A stretch of DNA of 64,000 bases from Bacteroidales bacterium (GTDB lineage: Bacteria > Bacteroidota > Bacteroidia > Bacteroidales > F082): NCBI GenBank assembly GCA_028704385.1, contig JAQVLA010000002.1:124001-188000 (forward strand). The letters are read 5' to 3'. The translations under genes and the position numbers were made by a program. The notes under the pieces are model-generated. The model was given only the letters and a program-made list of their open reading frames with translations. It was not told where the DNA came from and did not search any database. Positions 60,146 through 64,000 of this stretch are shown here, piece by piece (positions within the stretch are counted from its first letter, which is position 1; each line of letters opens with the position of its first letter).

Positions 60146-61813
60146 TCACTTGGTATTTAATCCGGTTTTGGAGGCTGCGAATAAGAAGAGTGAATTGAAA
60201 TAGGCCAAAAGTGTTACTCCGGCCTGATTTTCAATCGTGTCCTCAGTTACCATCGAAAACATGATGATCAATAGGAAAATAGTATAAAGGAAATGTCTGT
60301 TGGATGAATTTGAGAAATAGGGATATCCAAAACTTACTAAAAACCAGATCAATCCAAAAATGCCAAAGCCTACCAGGATGGAAATGTACTGATTATGCGA
60401 CCTCCAGCGCCATTGAGCATGAAGGCTGGAATTTATTTCTTCATAAGCCCTTTCAAAATGCATGGGTAAGTCACCTGTTCCAACTCCAAACAGCAGGTTG
60501 TTGTGGATAATATGAAAAGATGCCCTGATATATTCAATCCGTTGCATCAATGAGCTGCCATTTGGATTGTCGAGGTTTGCGTAGTTTTGATAGCCCAATA
60601 GCATTTTCGAAATGCGTGTTCTTATGCTTGGGTTTTCAAGGTAGTTCACATTGGCAACACCATTTTCTACTGCTTTTATATCTTTTATAGTAAGCGAGTT
60701 AACACCTTCAGCATCTTTACGGAGGTTCTTGGATGTAAGGTATCGGATCAAGGTATATTTTAGATATTGACCCGCTTTATCCTGTCCGTTAAAATCAAAG
60801 TTGCTGCGTTGATTCCATGCTTGTTCCATTTCAGTAATTGCAAGGTATAGGCCAACATATTTGCCGTCTTCAATGCCAAAACTGATTGTGTCGTGAACAT
60901 AAGGTGTACCTTGTGCGGTATGCGAATCGAACTGTTCAAAACTTACTGGTTTGGCTGTGCTTAATACTTTTACCTCGTGAATGATGTACATGGTGAACCC
61001 CAGTGGGATAAGTATCATCAGCATTAGTGTGACGAAACGTTTTTCCCATCCGGCAATAGTAATGGCTTTGTAGGCAGCTATTAATGAAAGTAACAAAACG
61101 AGGCTCACTAGTCCGATACCCGATTCCAATATCATTAAAAATGCCAAAAACCATAGTAATATTAAAAACATCAAACTTAGCCATTGCCACGAAAAACTTC
61201 TGTCGATGGTGATAAACCATCCCAGAATGAAAATTGCAAATAAAATATTGAGCGAGAACCGGATAGAACTAATAAAAATGGAGATAGTTCTGATATCATT
61301 AAATTCCTGCTTAAAAAATACATTCATACTGAAAAGTGTACCTATAAATACAGCAGCAACATAAAACAACAACAATTGATTCAACTGTTTTCGGCTTAGG
61401 GCAGGCATAGTGCTCATCACAAGTGGAAGTACAAAAAGTGGCAATTTTGTTCGCAGGTCTTTTAGGGCATAATTAAAATCACTTGTATGGATTAGCCCGA
61501 TGATATGCAACAGGAAAATGGAAGATACGATGAGTGCTGTTCTATTTTTGAAAAAAAGTTTAAACTTCTCAATAAAGTTATCTGCAGCCAGGCGAATGAT
61601 GTAAGTAACAGTATACAAAATAGCACCAAAAGGATTTGATTTTCTGAAAAACCGTTTTAAAACTTCTGAAGAAATCCCGTCTAAAAACCAGATTATAACC
61701 AATACAAACTGAAACACACTCATCGTAAATTTTGAAAGTGGAACACTCATTGCCATGAGCACAAGTGCAACAAAATAAGCCTTACCGGCTTGAGATGAAG
61801 GTGCGCTGTCCAT
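60146..61813 (-). CDS. O-antigen ligase / polymerase-like membrane protein (Wzy_C family)
   Basis: 555 residues, 10-12 helices. A long outer loop at about 270-430 precedes the motif FGVGTGDLPMHFERAYEEI and RWRSHNQYISILVGFGIFGL, which is the Wzy_C/WaaL region with its conserved His and Arg. Such proteins attach or polymerise O-antigen-like glycan on the periplasmic face. It starts 11 bp after the CtpA gene, so the two are co-transcribed. Substrate unknown. Confidence 0.82.
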   Translation of the reverse strand: MDSAPSSQAGKAYFVALVLMAMSVPLSKFTMSVFQFVLVIIWFLDGISSEVLKRFFRKSNPFGAILYTVTYIIRLAADNFIEKFKLFFKNRTALIVSSIFLLHIIGLIHTSDFNYALKDLRTKLPLFVLPLVMSTMPALSRKQLNQLLLFYVAAVFIGTLFSMNVFFKQEFNDIRTISIFISSIRFSLNILFAIFILGWFITIDRSFSWQWLSLMFLILLWFLAFLMILESGIGLVSLVLLLSLIAAYKAITIAGWEKRFVTLMLMILIPLGFTMYIIHEVKVLSTAKPVSFEQFDSHTAQGTPYVHDTISFGIEDGKYVGLYLAITEMEQAWNQRSNFDFNGQDKAGQYLKYTLIRYLTSKNLRKDAEGVNSLTIKDIKAVENGVANVNYLENPSIRTRISKMLLGYQNYANLDNPNGSSLMQRIEYIRASFHIIHNNLLFGVGTGDLPMHFERAYEEINSSLHAQWRWRSHNQYISILVGFGIFGLIWFLVSFGYPYFSNSSNRHFLYTIFLLIIMFSMVTEDTIENQAGVTLLAYFNSLFLFAASKTGLNTK

Positions 61814-61824
61814 GATGATTCCTG

Positions 61825-63495
61825 CTAAGGTATTTTCGGGTAAATTATCTCGTTGTATCGGGCAGTATCCAATAGCACTTCAAAAGCCATTTCGAGGTCG
61901 GGATCATGGTCGAGTGCTGCAATGATTTTCCCCTTTTGATGATAATACCGTTGAACTATTTCCATTTTCAACAACTCTTCAATTTCCCTTCGATGTTTGT
62001 GAATATCGTTCTTTTTGTAATTAATCAATTCATTTACAAGAGCTTCAAGTTGAGGGTTAACAGCGTCAAGATAGGATTCTTCAAGTGCTATTTCGCGCAT
62101 TTTATTTATCATGCGTTCGCTTTCGGTAGTATAGGTGAAGTTTTTTTCAGCAATAAATTTCATGAAATCCTCGTAAATATCATCTGTTATTTCAAATTCC
62201 TCAGGACGGGGAATGCTTGTGTTTTGACGCATGAAATGATTGGCATATTTAAAGATAAAATTTCCGGTATAAAGGTTAGCACTCACAGCCGAAAAATCCT
62301 TTTCATCAATGATGATGTCGGGTGAGATTCCTTTCCCGTCAAAAACGGTTCTTCCGTTTCTGGTTTTGAATGTGGCAATGGTCGAATCCGTCTTTTGCTT
62401 TTCGCCATTGCGCAATTTGGAATAATCAATCTCCTGGATACATCTGCCACTTGGGATGTAATATTTTGCGATTGTCACCTTCATTTGGGTGTTGTAGCTT
62501 AATGGAACAACATTTTGTACTAGGCCTTTGCCAAATGTCCGTCTTCCAATTATCACGGCTCTGTCAAGATCCTGCAAGGCACCGGCAACAATTTCGCTGG
62601 CCGAAGCACTGGCTTCATTAACCATTACAACAACCGGTATATCTTTGTCAACAACCGCCTGCCGAGTGCGATGAACACTTGTTTTATCTGCTGATTTGCC
62701 ACGTGTTGCAACAATTAACTCACCTTTTTCAATAAAAATATTGCAAATATCCACGGCTTCGGTCAGTAAACCTCCTCCATTACCTCTAAGATCAACCACA
62801 AGTCCCTTTAAGTTGTGCTGTTCGCGCATGGCCAAAAATATTTCCTTCATCTCGGCTGCAGCTTTTTGCGTGAAACCAGTTAAAAGAATATAAGCTATTC
62901 CGTTTTCAAAAACCGTGTGATAGGGTATATTTTCCAGTTTGATTTTTTCGCGGATTAATTTTTTTTCGAGCGCTTTGTCTTCTCCTTCGCGCTCAATTAC
63001 CAGCGAAATGGTTGAACCCGGCTGTCCTTTTAATAACTCACTTACTTCGGCAGTATTTTTGTTTTTTGTGTCAACGCCATTCACTTCCAATATTTTATCA
63101 CCCGGAATTAATCCTGATTTTTGAGCAGGGAAGCCTTCGTATGGTTCGGTTATGGTTACTCTTCCATCAATCTGTTGTATCAATGAGCCAATACCGCCAT
63201 ATTCGCCGGTGGTCATCAACTGAAAGCTTTCGATGTCGGCTTCCGGAACAAAAACGGTATAGGGATCAAGTTCTTGCAGCATTGCCTTGATAGCAATTTC
63301 GTTTAGTTCAGCAGGGTTTATATCATCAACATAATTCAGGTTCAATTCTTTGAAAAGGCTGGCATAAATATCAAGACTTTTGGAAATCTCGAAATTATTA
63401 TGGTTTTGAGCATTTAGGCTTAAAAGCTGAAATGGCAGAAATGCAAGAATAATAATCCAGTGTTTAAATCGTATCATAATTTCAAATTGATTCAT
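61825..63495 (-). CDS. C-terminal processing peptidase, S41 (CtpA type)
   Basis: 556 residues, signal peptide or anchor at the N-terminus. A PDZ domain (IGSLIQQIDGRVTITEPYEG, AQKSGLIPGDKILEVNGVD) is followed by the S41 core: VVDLRGNGGGLLTEAVDI, the serine in NEASASASEIVAGAL and the catalytic lysine in RRTFGKGLVQ. Unlike the S41 protein at 19802, the Ser-Lys dyad is complete. Periplasmic protease for C-terminal trimming. Second ATG at 63477 is an alternative start. Six bp downstream of yidD. Confidence 0.93.
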   Translation of the reverse strand: MNQFEIMIRFKHWIIILAFLPFQLLSLNAQNHNNFEISKSLDIYASLFKELNLNYVDDINPAELNEIAIKAMLQELDPYTVFVPEADIESFQLMTTGEYGGIGSLIQQIDGRVTITEPYEGFPAQKSGLIPGDKILEVNGVDTKNKNTAEVSELLKGQPGSTISLVIEREGEDKALEKKLIREKIKLENIPYHTVFENGIAYILLTGFTQKAAAEMKEIFLAMREQHNLKGLVVDLRGNGGGLLTEAVDICNIFIEKGELIVATRGKSADKTSVHRTRQAVVDKDIPVVVMVNEASASASEIVAGALQDLDRAVIIGRRTFGKGLVQNVVPLSYNTQMKVTIAKYYIPSGRCIQEIDYSKLRNGEKQKTDSTIATFKTRNGRTVFDGKGISPDIIIDEKDFSAVSANLYTGNFIFKYANHFMRQNTSIPRPEEFEITDDIYEDFMKFIAEKNFTYTTESERMINKMREIALEESYLDAVNPQLEALVNELINYKKNDIHKHRREIEELLKMEIVQRYYHQKGKIIAALDHDPDLEMAFEVLLDTARYNEIIYPKIP

Positions 63496-63501
63496 AATTA
63501 T

Positions 63502-63732
63502 TTAAGGAACGGGATCATAACCACTGCCACCCCAGGGATGACATGAACTTATACGTTTTGCCGCCAGCCAGCCACCTTTTAATGCTCCGTATTTTCTAAT
63601 GGCATCAACACTATAAACCGAACATGAAGGGATGTATCTGCACGATCGCCCCAAATAAGGCGATAATGTGTATTGGTAAATTCTGATAAAAAGAATCAGA
63701 AAATACGATGGTAATTTAATCAGCCACTTCAT
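63502..63732 (-). CDS. yidD: Membrane protein insertion efficiency factor YidD
   Basis: 76 residues, the full family length. [22 protein letters not shown] and [13 protein letters not shown] are the YidD marks. It assists YidC-dependent insertion. It overlaps rnpA by 17 bp, as in many Bacteria. Confidence 0.95.
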   Translation of the reverse strand: MKWLIKLPSYFLILFIRIYQYTLSPYLGRSCRYIPSCSVYSVDAIRKYGALKGGWLAAKRISSCHPWGGSGYDPVP

Positions 63733-64000
63733 AGTCTTGTATTAAACGTTTGATTATGGCTTTTATTTTTTTTTGAACAAGAATGAATTCGGGTGTTTGC
63801 TGTCCGGTGTATATCAGCGCAATATCGATTTGTTTATTAACTGATGAAACCTTGTTGATAACAGCTTGTTTATTAAGCCTCCATGCCTCTCTGATCATTC
63901 GTTTGATATGGTTTCGGTCAACAGCATTTTTGACTTTTTTTTTGGATACACTGATCAAAATTCTTACTTCAGTACCATCTTCTTCAGCTTTATTGTGAAC
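63716..64000 (-). CDS. rnpA: Ribonuclease P protein component, N-terminus cut by window edge
   Basis: The frame stays open from the right edge ([14 protein letters not shown], then [16 protein letters not shown]) to the stop at 63716, 94 codons without a start, so the true start is beyond 64000. The RNR motif appears as [16 protein letters not shown]. It binds the RNase P RNA for tRNA 5' processing. The rpmH gene would be expected next. Confidence 0.92.
   Translation of the reverse strand, partial: VHNKAEEDGTEVRILISVSKKKVKNAVDRNHIKRMIREAWRLNKQAVINKVSSVNKQIDIALIYTGQQTPEFILVQKKIKAIIKRLIQDYEVAD

Overview
The window looks like a chromosome segment of an AT-rich, Gram-negative Bacteroidota bacterium. 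A closer placement (Bacteroidales or Marinilabiliales-like) is only a guess. The evidence is a type IX secretion C-terminal domain (gene at 52227-54206), -7 promoter elements of the TAnnTTTG type, few Shine-Dalgarno sequences, LytTR regulator remnants, the SUF gene order B-C-D-S-E, a cysteate-synthase-like enzyme and many secreted proteins of Bacteroidota type. No tRNA, rRNA, CRISPR array or intact insertion sequence was seen.

Layout. 1-411: truncated periplasmic propeller sensor. 563-3252: nucleotide-sugar operon (N-acetyltransferase, galE, rfbB) closed by a terminator. 3502-7419: four-gene glycan or lipid operon (GT2, methyltransferase-like, FrhB-like Fe-S protein, flippase-like membrane protein). 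7425-11570: reverse-strand cysteate synthase-like enzyme, GT39-type transferase and a degenerate PHP-like membrane protein. 11769-13475: sigma-54 response regulator plus stand-alone HPt protein. 13655-19390: complete SUF iron-sulfur assembly set. 19391-19801: repeat-rich gap. 19802-23306: secreted S41 protease and dxs. 23307-25790: AT-rich accessory patch with a microsatellite, a cysteine-containing lipoprotein, a MITE-like inverted repeat and two CPBP membrane proteases. 25883-27826: NhaC antiporter with an extracytoplasmic N-terminal domain.

27829-40394 is the most unusual part: two divergent operons around a 173-bp control region with two palindromes. The reverse operon encodes an LPP20-like secreted protein, a transglutaminase-like periplasmic protein and a beta-helix protein with a K+-channel-like pore. 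The forward operon encodes a zinc-ribbon protein, a HerA-like ATPase, an MltC-type lytic transglycosylase, a CsgG-domain protein and an LPP20-like protein. Together these would cover cytoplasm, inner membrane, peptidoglycan and outer membrane. I propose, as inference, an uncharacterised envelope-spanning apparatus.

40405-64000: tcdA and tatD; cydAB; a second flippase-like protein; hsp20; a cluster of broken genes (46413-47679: HK/RR fusion with a frameshift, truncated LytTR, barrel fragment); GT-C-like membrane proteins and a GT2; a T9SS beta-helix protein behind a PepSY-TM protein; an FMN-binding protein; an M28 peptidase; GtrA; a RES/Xre toxin-antitoxin pair with a visible promoter-operator; ChaN; cytidine deaminase; an O-antigen-ligase-like protein; a CtpA-type protease; yidD; and rnpA running off the right edge.
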